Notes under the pieces: generated by a model
The model's database searches: none
Seen by the model: the letters and a program-made list of their open reading frames with translations, nothing else
Told to the model about the DNA's origin: nothing
Assembly: GCA_910584595.1 (NCBI GenBank)
Contig: CAJUBQ010000103.1
Location: 1 to 15,697 of the forward strand
Length of the DNA: 15,697 nucleotides
Source of the DNA: an uncultured Eubacterium sp.
Lineage (GTDB): Bacteria > Bacillota > Clostridia > Lachnospirales > Lachnospiraceae
Direction: 5' to 3'
Position numbers and translations under genes: made by a program
Shown here: positions 6,803 to 14,591 of the stretch, piece after piece
Numbering within the stretch: the first letter of the stretch is position 1
Layout: every line of letters begins with the position of its first letter

Positions 6803-7937
6803 AGATAAAACCAGTCATGAAGATGACTATTTACTTTTTAAAAACAGACTGTCCCTTAAAATACTGCTGATAATGGCATGCTCCATTCTAATTATAGCGG
6901 CAGTGTATCTATTCGTTTTAAAAGATAATTTTGCAAATGTGGTGGTAGCCATTTTAGATAGCTTTATCTATCATGATCGGGATGAGGCGGTGGCTGTTTA
7001 TCTGAGAACCTTTAAGGCGTATGAGATATGGCTTTTTCTGATAGCGGTTATGGGTGTGTTTTTTATGATCTTTCGCCGTTATCTGGACAGTATCTCAAAG
7101 TATTTTAAGGAGATCAACCGGGGGATTGATACCCTGGTGCATGAAGATACCAATGATATCGCCCTGCCTCCGGAACTGGCTTCGACCGAAAGAAAAATCA
7201 ATTCCATACGGCATACACTGACGAAACGGAAAACGGACGCCGAGCTTGCGGAACAGCGGAAAAACGACCTTGTTATGTACCTGGCTCATGACTTGAAGAC
7301 TCCGCTTTCATCGGTTATAGGGTATTTAAACCTGTTAAGGGATGAGAATCAAATCTCCGAGGAACTCCGGGAAAAATATCTGTCCATTTCACTGGATAAA
7401 GCTGAACGTCTGGAAGAGCTGATCAATGAGTTTTTTGAAATTACGAGGTTTAATCTTTCAAACATCACGCTTGTGTACAGCAAAATCAATCTGACGATGA
7501 TGCTGGAACAGCTGGGGCACGAGTTTAAGCCGATGTTGGCCGGGAAAAATCTCAAATGTGAATTTGATGTTCAGCCGGACATGATGCTGTCCTGTGATGC
7601 CAACAAACTGCAGAGAGTGTTCGATAATGTGCTGAGAAATGCCGTCAGCTACTGTTATGAGAATACTACCATTCAGGTGAATGCCAGGCAGGCGGAAGAC
7701 TATGTGCTCATCCAAGTCATAAACGAAGGGGATACGATTCCCGGGGAGAGATTGGAAAGAATCTTTGAGCAGTTTTACCGCCTGGATGTGTCACGAAGCT
7801 CAAGCACCGGCGGAGCCGGTCTGGGACTTGCGATTGCAAGGGAGATTGTGGAACTGCACCATGGACAGATCACTGCCCGCAGCGAAAACGGTATCACCAG
7901 TTTTGAGGTTACATTGCCCACCGTAGGAAAATCGTAA
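6792..7937 (+). CDS. vanS: VanS membrane sensor histidine kinase, VanD type
   Basis: A 381-residue sensor kinase. Two membrane helices (about 21-43 and 79-95) bracket a short outside loop of about 35 residues, where the glycopeptide or cell wall signal is expected to act. The H-box YLAHDLKTPLSSVIGYL gives phospho-acceptor His166. The N-box is FDNVLRNAVSY (about 277-287). The G1 region is degenerate (INEGDTIPG instead of DxGxG), the F-box is IFEQFYRLD and the G2 box is GGAGLGLAIA (340-349). The start is TTG 6792, inside the end of vanR, so the two are translationally coupled; no other start preserves the N-terminus. In VanD-type isolates, mutated kinases are known to cause constitutive resistance, but I see no frameshift or stop here. 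A terminator follows at 7987. Confidence 0.93.
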   Translation: MKNRDKTSHEDDYLLFKNRLSLKILLIMACSILIIAAVYLFVLKDNFANVVVAILDSFIYHDRDEAVAVYLRTFKAYEIWLFLIAVMGVFFMIFRRYLDSISKYFKEINRGIDTLVHEDTNDIALPPELASTERKINSIRHTLTKRKTDAELAEQRKNDLVMYLAHDLKTPLSSVIGYLNLLRDENQISEELREKYLSISLDKAERLEELINEFFEITRFNLSNITLVYSKINLTMMLEQLGHEFKPMLAGKNLKCEFDVQPDMMLSCDANKLQRVFDNVLRNAVSYCYENTTIQVNARQAEDYVLIQVINEGDTIPGERLERIFEQFYRLDVSRSSSTGGAGLGLAIAREIVELHHGQITARSENGITSFEVTLPTVGKS

Positions 7938-7986
7938 GAAATTCCGAGATAAACCGTGTGTTATCCATAAAATAATGCGAAAAAAT

Positions 7987-8034
7987 AAATCGCTCCATTC
8001 TGGTATTCTTTATATCAGAGGGAGCGATTTTTTT
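7987..8034 (+). terminator. Rho-independent terminator between vanS and vanY
   Basis: AAATCGCTCC (7987-7996) pairs perfectly with GGAGCGATTT (8021-8030) over a 24-base loop and runs into seven T residues (8028-8034). It separates the regulatory vanRS unit from the vanY-H-ligase-X unit. The AT-rich loop holds TATTCT and TATATC strings that could be -10 boxes for the downstream unit, so a transcript starting there would contain only the right arm and would escape termination. No clear -35 is visible. Confidence 0.85.
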
Positions 8035-8060
8035 GTATGTGGAAAGGAGTTAAGAGAAAC

Positions 8061-9128
8061 GTGGAACGTCAAAATAACAATGAAAACCAGTATGGAAGGA
8101 ACCGCAGAAAAGACAAAAGAAGAAAATTGTTTTTTTACAGAGCAGCATGTGCCATGCTCGGTCTGCTCATAGTCTGTGTAATTTTTGGAGCTGTGTATTT
8201 TCTGAGAGAGAGTAAAGATCCCGCTCTTCCATCCAAAGAAAATACAAAGACAAGCAAGGACTATTCATTTCTGGCCGACGGCCAGAGTGAGGAGGAGTCT
8301 CCAGCTTCGGAGCCAGCCATATCCAACCGGGCGAATGCGATTGACCTGAACATTATAGCAGCAAATGCCATTGTGGTGAATAAAGACACCGATGCGTTAT
8401 TGTATCAAAAAAACGGCACGGACAGAATTGCGCCGGCCAGTACAGCCAAAATGATTACAGCGTTGACCGTGCTTGAATATTGTTCTCCGGAGGATGAGAT
8501 GAGAGTCGGTGCGGAGATTGAAATGATCCATAGTGATTCGTCAACCGCATGGCTTATGAAAGGCGATACCCTGACTGTCAGGCAGCTCCTGATTGCCCTG
8601 ATGCTTCCGTCCGGCAATGATGCGGCCTATACCCTTGCAGTCAATACCGGAAAGACCATTGCGGGTGATAATAGCCTGTCCAATCAGCAGGCCATTCAAA
8701 TATTCATGGATAAGGTAAATGAGAAGGCCAAGGCAATTGGCGTTATAGACTCGAATTTTGTGGTTCCGGATGGGTATGACGCCGAGGGGCAGTATACCAC
8801 GGCCTATGATCTTGCCATCATTGCAAAGGCATGTTTGGAGGATCCCATTATTTCAGAAATTGTGGCGAGCAATACGTCATATGAAAGATGGCCGAACGGA
8901 AGGGAGGTCACTTACAACAATTCCAATGAGCTTCTTGATCCGAACAGTCCCTATTATCGTCCGGAGGTCATCGGCCTGAAAACCGGGACCAGCAGCCTTG
9001 GTGGTGCCTGTGTCGTCTCCGCAGCAGTGATTGACGGAGAAACCTATATCTGCGTAGTCATGGGCTCTACGAAAGAAAGCAGGTTTCAGGACAGCGTTGA
9101 TATTTTAGATAAAATCAAAGCCCGGTAA
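8061..9128 (+). CDS. vanY: VanY D,D-carboxypeptidase, penicillin-binding (VanD) type
   Basis: A serine D,D-carboxypeptidase that removes the terminal D-Ala from peptidoglycan precursors, sparing the D-Lac ending ones. From GTG 8061 it has 355 residues: a basic N-terminus, one membrane anchor (about 23-48, FFYRAACAMLGLLIVCVIF), an acidic linker, then an S11-type catalytic domain. The active-site motifs are SxxK in APASTAKM (Ser127/Lys130), SGN (184-186) in LPSGNDAAY, and KTGT (from 307). It belongs to the penicillin-binding enzymes and not the zinc VanY of the VanA and VanB types, which is the mark of VanD clusters. I chose GTG 8061 because AAAGGAG (8043-8049) precedes it; an ATG at 8037 abuts the terminator T-run and has no ribosome binding site. 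It is first gene of the resistance operon, 19 bases before vanH. Confidence 0.9.
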   Translation: MERQNNNENQYGRNRRKDKRRKLFFYRAACAMLGLLIVCVIFGAVYFLRESKDPALPSKENTKTSKDYSFLADGQSEEESPASEPAISNRANAIDLNIIAANAIVVNKDTDALLYQKNGTDRIAPASTAKMITALTVLEYCSPEDEMRVGAEIEMIHSDSSTAWLMKGDTLTVRQLLIALMLPSGNDAAYTLAVNTGKTIAGDNSLSNQQAIQIFMDKVNEKAKAIGVIDSNFVVPDGYDAEGQYTTAYDLAIIAKACLEDPIISEIVASNTSYERWPNGREVTYNNSNELLDPNSPYYRPEVIGLKTGTSSLGGACVVSAAVIDGETYICVVMGSTKESRFQDSVDILDKIKAR

Positions 9129-9147
9129 TAGGATAAGGAGGAAACGA

Positions 9148-10119
9148 ATGAATAAAAAAATGGATATTACTGTTTTTGGATGTGAGTCAGACGAAATGGA
9201 GGTTTTTCAAAAGATTTCTTATGAGCTTGGTGTTACAGCTACACTCATAAAAGATTCTATATCAGAAAGCAATGCTGGATTAGCTGATGGATGCTGCTGC
9301 GTAAGCGTAAGCCATAAAGCGGAGCTGTCAGAACCGATTCTTCTTGCACTAAAAAATGCAGGGGTAAAGTATATCAGTACCCGGAGCATTGGCTTTAACC
9401 ATATTGATATACAGGCGGCCGGGTTGCTGGGTATGGTTGTTGGCACGGTAGAATACTCGCCGGGAAGTGTGGCCGATTATACCGTCATGCTGATGCTTAT
9501 GCTGATGCGCGGCACAAAGTCGATTCTGCGTGAAACCCAGAGGCAGAATTATTGCCTGAATGACCTGCGCGGAAAAGAACTGCGGGATATGACCGTCGGT
9601 GTGTTAGGAACTGGGCGAATCGGACAGGCAGTCATGGAACGCCTGAAGGGATTCGGCTGTAAGGTATTGGCGTATGACCGAAATCAAAAAGCAGGAACGG
9701 ACTATGTTTCGTTTCATGAACTGCTGAAAAAAAGTGATATTGTTACACTGCATATTCCGTTGGCAGAAGATACCCGCCATATGATTGGATGTGAAGAGCT
9801 GGAAATGATGAAGCAGGAGGCGCTTCTGATCAATACAGGACGGGGCGCTTTAGTGGATACCGCAGCATTGGTAGAAGCATTAAAAGGACAGAAAATCGGC
9901 GGTGCCGCCCTGGATGTTTTAGAGGGCGAAGAAGGTATCTTTTACCATGACTGCACTCAAAGAACGATAGAGCATCCTTTCCTGTCTGTCCTGCAGGGAA
10001 TGCCGAATGTCATTGTTACGCCGCACACAGCCTATCATACGGATCGGGTACTGGTCGATACCGTGAGCAATACCATCCGAAATTGTCTGAATTTTGAAAG
10101 GAGTCTTGGAAATGTATAA
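9148..10119 (+). CDS. vanH: VanH D-lactate dehydrogenase
   Basis: A 323-residue NAD(P)H-dependent D-2-hydroxyacid dehydrogenase that reduces pyruvate to D-lactate for the ligase. The Rossmann signature is TVGVLGTGRIG (149-159), with Asp177 at the cofactor-selecting strand end. Catalytic-site motifs are NTGRGALVDT (Arg232), DVLEGEEG (256-263) and TPHTAYHTD (His293). The substrate-side region STRSIGFNHID (78-88) is present. It starts at ATG 9148 with AAGGAGG at 9135-9141. The last 8 bases overlap the ligase start, the compact arrangement typical of vanH and its ligase. There is no sign of damage, so D-lactate supply should be functional. Confidence 0.95.
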   Translation: MNKKMDITVFGCESDEMEVFQKISYELGVTATLIKDSISESNAGLADGCCCVSVSHKAELSEPILLALKNAGVKYISTRSIGFNHIDIQAAGLLGMVVGTVEYSPGSVADYTVMLMLMLMRGTKSILRETQRQNYCLNDLRGKELRDMTVGVLGTGRIGQAVMERLKGFGCKVLAYDRNQKAGTDYVSFHELLKKSDIVTLHIPLAEDTRHMIGCEELEMMKQEALLINTGRGALVDTAALVEALKGQKIGGAALDVLEGEEGIFYHDCTQRTIEHPFLSVLQGMPNVIVTPHTAYHTDRVLVDTVSNTIRNCLNFERSLGNV

Positions 10120-11143
10120 GCTTAAAATTGCAGTCCTGTTTGGAGGCTGCTCAGAGGAACATGATGTTTCAGTGAAATCTGCGATGGAGGTTGCAGCAAA
10201 TATAAACAAGGAAAAATACCAGCCGTTTTATATTGGAATCACAAAATCCGGCGCATGGAAACTATGCGATAAGCCCTGCCGGGACTGGGAAAACTATGCG
10301 GGATACCCGGCTGTGATTTCTCCGGACAGAAGGACCCATGGCCTGCTGATACAAAAGGATGGCGGATATGAGAGCCAGCCTGTAGACGTGGTGCTTCCGA
10401 TGATTCATGGAAAATTTGGCGAGGACGGAACCATACAGGGTCTGCTTGAGCTGTCCGGCATTCCTTATGTGGGATGCGACATTCAAAGTTCTGTAACCTG
10501 TATGGATAAGTCGCTCGCTTATATGGTTGTGAAAAATGCGGGAATTGAGGTACCTGGGTTTCGAGTTCTACAAAAGGGGGACAGCCTGAAAGCAGAGACA
10601 CTCTCGTACCCGGTCTTTGTAAAACCTGCCCGTTCCGGCTCCTCTTTTGGCGTGAATAAGGTATGCCGGGCAGAGGAACTGCAGGCAGCGGTCACAGAGG
10701 CGGGCAAGTATGACTGCAAAATATTGGTTGAGGAGGCCGTTTCCGGGAGTGAGGTAGGCTGTGCCATACTGGGAAATGAAAATGCTCTCATGGCTGGCGA
10801 GGTGGATCAGATTGAGCTGAGACACGGTTTTTTTAAGATTCATCAGGAAGCACAGCCGGAGAAAGGTTCTGAAAATGCAGTTATCAGAGTTCCAGCTGTC
10901 TTACCGGATGAGGTAAGAGAACGGATTCAGAAAACAGCAATGAAGATTTACCGGATACTTGGCTGCCGAGGATTGGCTCGTATTGATCTGTTTTTGCGGG
11001 AGGACGGCTGCATTGTGCTGAATGAAGTGAATACCATGCCGGGTTTTACTTCCTACAGCCGTTATCCCCGCATGATGACAGCAGCCGGTTTTACGCTTAC
11101 TGAAATACTGGATCGCTTGATTGAACTTTCACTTAGGAGGTAA
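10112..11143 (+). CDS. vanD: D-alanine--D-lactate ligase, VanD type
   Basis: A 343-residue ATP-grasp ligase, exactly the length I recall for VanD, and almost collinear with VanD in memory (AVLFGGCSEEHDVSVKSAME; MIHGKFGEDGTIQGLLELSG; VFVKPARSGSSFGVNK). The omega loop reads FKIHQEAQPEKGSENA and places His at position 244. In VanA this His244 is the residue that favours D-lactate over D-alanine as second substrate, so depsipeptide activity is expected. Mg2+/ATP residues lie in RGLARIDLFLREDG and VLNEVNTMPGFTSYSRYP. The start is ATG 10112, after AAAGGAG at 10097-10103; an upstream in-frame TTG (10094) lies within that site and is rejected. It overlaps vanH by 8 bases and is followed by vanX after 5. 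VanD is the closest type by recall; confirming the subtype needs an alignment. Confidence 0.92.
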   Translation: MYKLKIAVLFGGCSEEHDVSVKSAMEVAANINKEKYQPFYIGITKSGAWKLCDKPCRDWENYAGYPAVISPDRRTHGLLIQKDGGYESQPVDVVLPMIHGKFGEDGTIQGLLELSGIPYVGCDIQSSVTCMDKSLAYMVVKNAGIEVPGFRVLQKGDSLKAETLSYPVFVKPARSGSSFGVNKVCRAEELQAAVTEAGKYDCKILVEEAVSGSEVGCAILGNENALMAGEVDQIELRHGFFKIHQEAQPEKGSENAVIRVPAVLPDEVRERIQKTAMKIYRILGCRGLARIDLFLREDGCIVLNEVNTMPGFTSYSRYPRMMTAAGFTLTEILDRLIELSLRR

Positions 11144-11148
11144 CTGCC

Positions 11149-11757
11149 ATGAAAAAGAACTTTGCCTTTTTAGATGAAATGATTCCCGGAATCCGATGGG
11201 ATGCTAAATATGCCACATGGGACAATTTCACCGGGAAACCGGTAGACGGATACATGGTAAACCGTGTTATGGGAACGAAGGAGCTGGGAGTTGCTTTGCG
11301 TAAGGCTCAGAAGATGGCGGAGAAACTGGGATATGGTTTGCTCTTATGGGACGGCTATCGCCCCCAGTGCGCAGTGGATTGTTTTCTGAATTGGACTTCC
11401 CAACCGGAAGACAATCTGACGAAAAAGCGTTACTATCCAAATATCAAAAGGAATGAGATGGTTGCGAAGGGGTATGTGGCCTCAAAATCCAGCCACAGCC
11501 GTGGAAGTACGGTTGACCTTACAATTTTTCATTTGAATAGCGGTATGCTTGTTCCTATGGGTGGAGATTTTGACTATATGGATGAACGGTCACACCATAC
11601 CGCAAGCGGTCTGAGCGAAGAAGAATCAAAAAACCGGCAGTGTTTGCGTTATATCATGGAGAGCAGCGGATTTGAAGCCTATCGTTATGAATGGTGGCAT
11701 TACGTCTTGGTGGACGAGCCATACCCGGATACATATTTTGATTTTTGTATCGCCTGA
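11149..11757 (+). CDS. vanX: VanX D-Ala-D-Ala dipeptidase
   Basis: A 202-residue zinc dipeptidase that destroys host-made D-Ala-D-Ala so that only D-Ala-D-Lac precursors are built. All residues known for VanX fall at the classic numbers: zinc ligands His116 and Asp123 in SSHSRGSTVDLT, His184 in EWWHY, catalytic Glu181, and Arg71 in LLWDGYRPQ. It is cytoplasmic, with no signal peptide. It starts at ATG 11149 with AGGAGGT at 11135-11141, overlapping the end of the ligase gene. It is the last gene of the operon and ends in tandem TGA stops. An imperfect short inverted repeat (11767-11772 with 11796-11801) follows without a T-run, so no clear terminator is seen and read-through into the WYL regulator is possible. 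Confidence 0.95.
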   Translation: MKKNFAFLDEMIPGIRWDAKYATWDNFTGKPVDGYMVNRVMGTKELGVALRKAQKMAEKLGYGLLLWDGYRPQCAVDCFLNWTSQPEDNLTKKRYYPNIKRNEMVAKGYVASKSSHSRGSTVDLTIFHLNSGMLVPMGGDFDYMDERSHHTASGLSEEESKNRQCLRYIMESSGFEAYRYEWWHYVLVDEPYPDTYFDFCIA

Positions 11758-11867
11758 TGAATCTGCCCAGATGCGCCGCAGCAAGCTGACGGGGTATCTG
11801 GCGTGGAAACATAAGCTCCGTAATCTTTTGCCATAGATAGGTTCACTTTGTCTGTTACAGCGGAAAC

Positions 11868-11910
11868 TTGACATTTGATGTCTTATTTCTGTAAAATTGA
11901 CAGAGGAGGT
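11868..11910 (+). promoter_or_regulatory. Promoter and ribosome binding site for the WYL regulator
   Basis: TTGACA (11868-11873), an 18-base spacer and TAAAAT (11892-11897), then GAGGAGGT (11903-11910) seven bases before the ATG. This gives the WYL gene its own start of transcription despite its position downstream of vanX. Confidence 0.6.
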
Positions 11911-11917
11911 GCCTTGA

Positions 11918-12829
11918 ATGAAAAGCAACAGAATGTTCGGTATATTATGTATTTTATTGGAGCGGAAAAAAATAACGGCACAGGAGCTGGCGGAGTATTT
12001 TGAGGTCTCTGTGCGCACGATCCATAGGGATTTGTTGGATTTGTCCAGTGCAGGGTTCCCAGTGACTACACAGCAGGGCATTGGCGGCGGTATATCTTTG
12101 CTGCCAAATTTTAAATACAGCAAATCAGCACTGAATAAAGAGGACATAGATCTAATTGTGTCCGGCATACAAGGGTTTGCAAGTATTGATGAGAGTTCAA
12201 AAATAAAGACACTGCTTGCGAAGCTGCGTCTTGGGCAGGAAGATAAGCTGCTGCTGGAGAACGATATCATCATTGATTTCACATCCTGGAACCATAAGAG
12301 TACGACCATTGAAAAAATCAAAATCATTCGTTCTGCGATTGCCTCCCGGCGCCTGTTGGAACTGGAGTATTACAGCAGCAATGGATACTCCAAAAGAACC
12401 GTGGAACCCTATAAGCTCATTTTCAAAGAAGAATACTGGTATCTTTTCGCCTACTGCACACAAAGGCAGGATTTCCGTGTTTTTAAGCTTAACAGAATAT
12501 CGAAGCTGTTGCTTTGCGAGCAGATCTATACGGAACGGACAGATTATGAAATTCCGGTATTGCAGAGCGCATTTTCAAATGGCGTGGGGCAATTGGTTAC
12601 AGTCAGAATGGATAAATCCTATGAGTTTCTGGCGATTGATTTCTTTGGCCAGAGCAATATCCGGGAAGAAAATAATTCTCTTTACATTTCCTTTTATACG
12701 GAATATCCGGAGTGGATCGTAAGCACTTTTGCAAGCTTGGGGGATAAAGCGGAAATTATAGAGCCAAAGACGCTGCGGGATGATATCAAGGCATTTTTAG
12801 AGCAGGCCAGAAAACAATATGATAAATGA
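11918..12829 (+). CDS. YafY-type regulator: HTH_11 plus WYL domain
   Basis: A 303-residue transcription factor. The N-terminal winged helix has ITAQELAEYFEVSVRTIHRDL (19-39) and the wing GIGGGISLL (54-62). A WYL domain covers about 140-200, with the defining ...YWYLFAYC (173-180) and FRVFKLNRI (186-194) segments. A C-terminal extension (WCX-like, about 225-300) ends at LEQARKQYDK. WYL domains are thought to bind ligands such as nucleic acids or nucleotides in several bacterial regulators. It starts at ATG 11918 with its own promoter and the same orientation as vanX, 160 bases downstream. It is not part of known van clusters, so its targets are unknown; it may regulate itself, the TetR unit or genes elsewhere. 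A weak 6-bp hairpin overlaps its stop codon (12827-12845). Confidence 0.88.
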   Translation: MKSNRMFGILCILLERKKITAQELAEYFEVSVRTIHRDLLDLSSAGFPVTTQQGIGGGISLLPNFKYSKSALNKEDIDLIVSGIQGFASIDESSKIKTLLAKLRLGQEDKLLLENDIIIDFTSWNHKSTTIEKIKIIRSAIASRRLLELEYYSSNGYSKRTVEPYKLIFKEEYWYLFAYCTQRQDFRVFKLNRISKLLLCEQIYTERTDYEIPVLQSAFSNGVGQLVTVRMDKSYEFLAIDFFGQSNIREENNSLYISFYTEYPEWIVSTFASLGDKAEIIEPKTLRDDIKAFLEQARKQYDK

Positions 12830-12893
12830 GAACCAGCGATTCTCACTTTTACGATAGGAAATGCTTTGCACAGATTGGCTCATAAAAATCCTC

Positions 12894-12952
12894 TTGACAA
12901 GTAAACGAGCGTTTACTATAATATCAAAAAGAAGAGGTAAACGATTGTTTAC
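12894..12952 (+). promoter_or_regulatory. Consensus promoter with two TetR-type operators
   Basis: TTGACA (12894-12899), a 17-base spacer, and TATAAT (12917-12922) form a perfect consensus promoter. The spacer is filled by the near-palindrome GTAAACGAGCGTTTAC (12901-12916). A second copy, GTAAACGATTGTTTAC, lies at 12937-12952, centre to centre 36 bases, just before the ribosome binding site. Both fit the GTAAACG-NN-CGTTTAC type of TetR operator, so the following TetR gene is expected to repress itself and the methyltransferase. Confidence 0.9.
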
Positions 12953-12971
12953 ATTGTAGGAGGTACATAGA

Positions 12972-13613
12972 ATGACTGATACAAAGGAAAAAATATTGGC
13001 CGTTGCATTGCAATTATTTGCAAAAGACGGATATGAAGCAGTTTCCGTCAGTAAAATAGCAGAAAAATTGGGAATTACAAAAGGGGCGCTGTATAAGCAC
13101 TATGAAAATAAGAAGGATATTTTTAACAGTATTGTGGCGCGTATGTCACAATCGGATCATGAAATAGCACGGAAATATGGTGTGCCAGAAAATGTATTTG
13201 ATTGTGCACCAGAACAATATGAGAAAATCGGATTGAAAAATCTTAAAAATTTTGCCGTTTCACAATATAGGTTTTGGACTTCAGATGAATTTGCCGCTGA
13301 TTATCGTAAGATGCTCACATTAGAGCAGTATCGTAATCCAGAATTAAACAAGTTGTATCAGGATAGCCTTGTGCGTGGGCCTGTTCTTTATTTAAAAGAT
13401 ATTTTTCGTGAGATGATTAGATGTGGTGTGTTAAAGGAGAATGACCCATACCAACTTGCAATAGAATTTTTCTCCCCGCTTTTTTTACTTATCAATATGT
13501 CAGATGAAAATGAATCTTATGTGGATATTGAAAAACGGCTAATAAAGCATATTGATTTTTTTATAGAATCTCACACAAAGGAAAGGGAAAACAAAAATGA
13601 AATATATTCGTAG
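12972..13613 (+). CDS. TetR-family repressor
   Basis: A 213-residue regulator. The N-terminal helix-turn-helix runs over about residues 5-50: ILAVALQLFAKDGYEAVSVSK, then IAEKLGITKGALYKHYENKKDIF. The rest (about 60-210) is the helical ligand and dimer domain, with no recognisable ligand signature. It starts at ATG 12972 with AGGAGG at 12958-12963. The gene sits behind a perfect promoter with two matching palindromes, so autorepression is well supported by the sequence. Its last 17 bases overlap the methyltransferase start, so both are made from one mRNA and the methyltransferase should be induced by the unknown ligand. It is AT-rich compared with the van genes, suggesting separate origin. Confidence 0.93.
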   Translation: MTDTKEKILAVALQLFAKDGYEAVSVSKIAEKLGITKGALYKHYENKKDIFNSIVARMSQSDHEIARKYGVPENVFDCAPEQYEKIGLKNLKNFAVSQYRFWTSDEFAADYRKMLTLEQYRNPELNKLYQDSLVRGPVLYLKDIFREMIRCGVLKENDPYQLAIEFFSPLFLLINMSDENESYVDIEKRLIKHIDFFIESHTKERENKNEIYS

Positions 13614-14313
13614 TCAAAAATATAACATTCCTGAATTACAGGCTAAAATTATGGGGCCAAATCCAGTCAAACTGGAGGAGGAACTTTTACTTCATTGCAA
13701 AATCTCCCAAAACGCCATAGTATGTGATCTTGGCAGCGGTCAGGGGTTGACTTCCCTCTTTCTTGTAAAAGAGTACGGGTTTACTGTATATGCCACGGAT
13801 TTGTGGAGCGATCCGGAAGATAATCGAAAATTCTTTCGCAAAATGGGTTTGTCCGATGAGCAGATTATTCCGGTTAAGGCAGATGCCACGGCACTTCCGT
13901 TTGAGGAAGAATTTTTCGATGCAATCATCAGTACGGATTCCTATAATTATTTTGGGCGAGATCCTAAATTCCTTGACGATAAATTGCTCCCATATCTTAA
14001 ACATGGTGGCTATGTTTATATTGCTATTCCCGGAATGAAAAAAGATTGTCATAGTAATCTGCCACCAGAATTACTTCTCTCATGGACACCAGATCAGCTT
14101 GATTATATGCACGATATAATGTATTGGGAAAACATTATCCGCCACTGCAAAGGGGCCAGGGTAATTTCCATTCATGAGATGGAAAGTAATGAGGAAGTAT
14201 GGAACGACTGGTTAAAGCAAGAAAACGAGTATGCAATCAGTGATCGTAAAGCTATGGAGGCTGGCGGAGGTAAATATTTGAATTTTATTTCTATTGTTCT
14301 TCAAAGATTATAG
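13597..14313 (+). CDS. Class I SAM-dependent methyltransferase
   Basis: A 238-residue Rossmann-fold methyltransferase. Motif I is VCDLGSGQGLTS (42-53), the acidic residue after strand 2 is Asp68 in VYATDLWSD, the strand-3 region is VKADATALPFEEEFFDAIIS (93-112), and post-motif HGGYVYIAIPG lies at 136-146. The arrangement is that of UbiE/Ubie-like small-molecule methyltransferases; no rRNA-methylase hallmark (such as the Erm NPPY) is seen. The start is ATG 13597 within the end of the TetR gene, preceded by AAAGGAAAGGG. Being encoded with the TetR repressor suggests it modifies a substrate related to the repressor's ligand, possibly a toxic compound. The substrate is unknown. Confidence 0.88.
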   Translation: MKYIRSQKYNIPELQAKIMGPNPVKLEEELLLHCKISQNAIVCDLGSGQGLTSLFLVKEYGFTVYATDLWSDPEDNRKFFRKMGLSDEQIIPVKADATALPFEEEFFDAIISTDSYNYFGRDPKFLDDKLLPYLKHGGYVYIAIPGMKKDCHSNLPPELLLSWTPDQLDYMHDIMYWENIIRHCKGARVISIHEMESNEEVWNDWLKQENEYAISDRKAMEAGGGKYLNFISIVLQRL

Positions 14314-14566
14314 CAATAAAATCAAGAGACGGCCGAGTTTGATTATGAAGAAGCCGGATGCTGCCTTGATACTTCACCGGGAAGAGTCATGTACTTTTTT
14401 ATGATCCGGAACAGTATTTTAAGTATATAAGGCCAGTGCGAAAAGGGTAGGGGCATAAAGCCCAGGTAAGGTGTCATTGCACAAAAAAGATATGAAATAT
14501 GACAGAACGCTGTCATGTTTATAGTTTATCATAGAATGCTGAAGGACGGAGGGGCGTAAAGGGAAC
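14314..14566 (+). other. Intergenic stretch with one small hairpin
   Basis: No convincing gene is visible. ATGACAG (14499-14505) pairs with CTGTCAT (14510-14516) around AACG, without a T-run, so it is not a clear terminator. GGAGGGGCG (14549-14556) resembles a ribosome binding site but leads to no start. There is no recognised riboswitch or terminator for the methyltransferase unit. Confidence 0.5.
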
Positions 14567-14591
14567 GGAGGTGATATCTTTGGGAAATTAG
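14567..14591 (+). promoter_or_regulatory. Start-site -1 slippery heptamer, copy 2
   Basis: GGAGGTG (14567-14573), six bases, TTG (14580-14582), GGA, AAT, TAG (14589-14591). The heptamer GGGAAAT (14582-14588) and its flanks TGGGAAATTAGC are identical to copy 1, although the start codon is TTG rather than ATG and the leader differs. In the -1 frame the sequence reads GGG-AAA-TTA-GCT-GTA-CTG and stays open to 15085. There is no usable restart codon just after the TAG. Confidence 0.5.

Noticed and set aside
7975..8172. 65-residue frame across the vanS-vanY gap
   Set aside because: It runs through the terminator and into vanY in a different frame, without a ribosome binding site.
11626..12327. 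233-residue frame on the minus strand
   Set aside because: It is antisense to the end of vanX and the start of the WYL gene, both secure families, has low-complexity Ser-rich content and crosses the intergenic promoter.
12216..12722. 168-residue + strand frame in another phase
   Set aside because: It lies inside the WYL gene and has no family pattern; its length matching the winged-helix proteins is coincidence.
14342..14405. Small frame starting MKKPDAALILHREESC after the methyltransferase
   Set aside because: It has no ribosome binding site and no recognisable family; it is likely chance.
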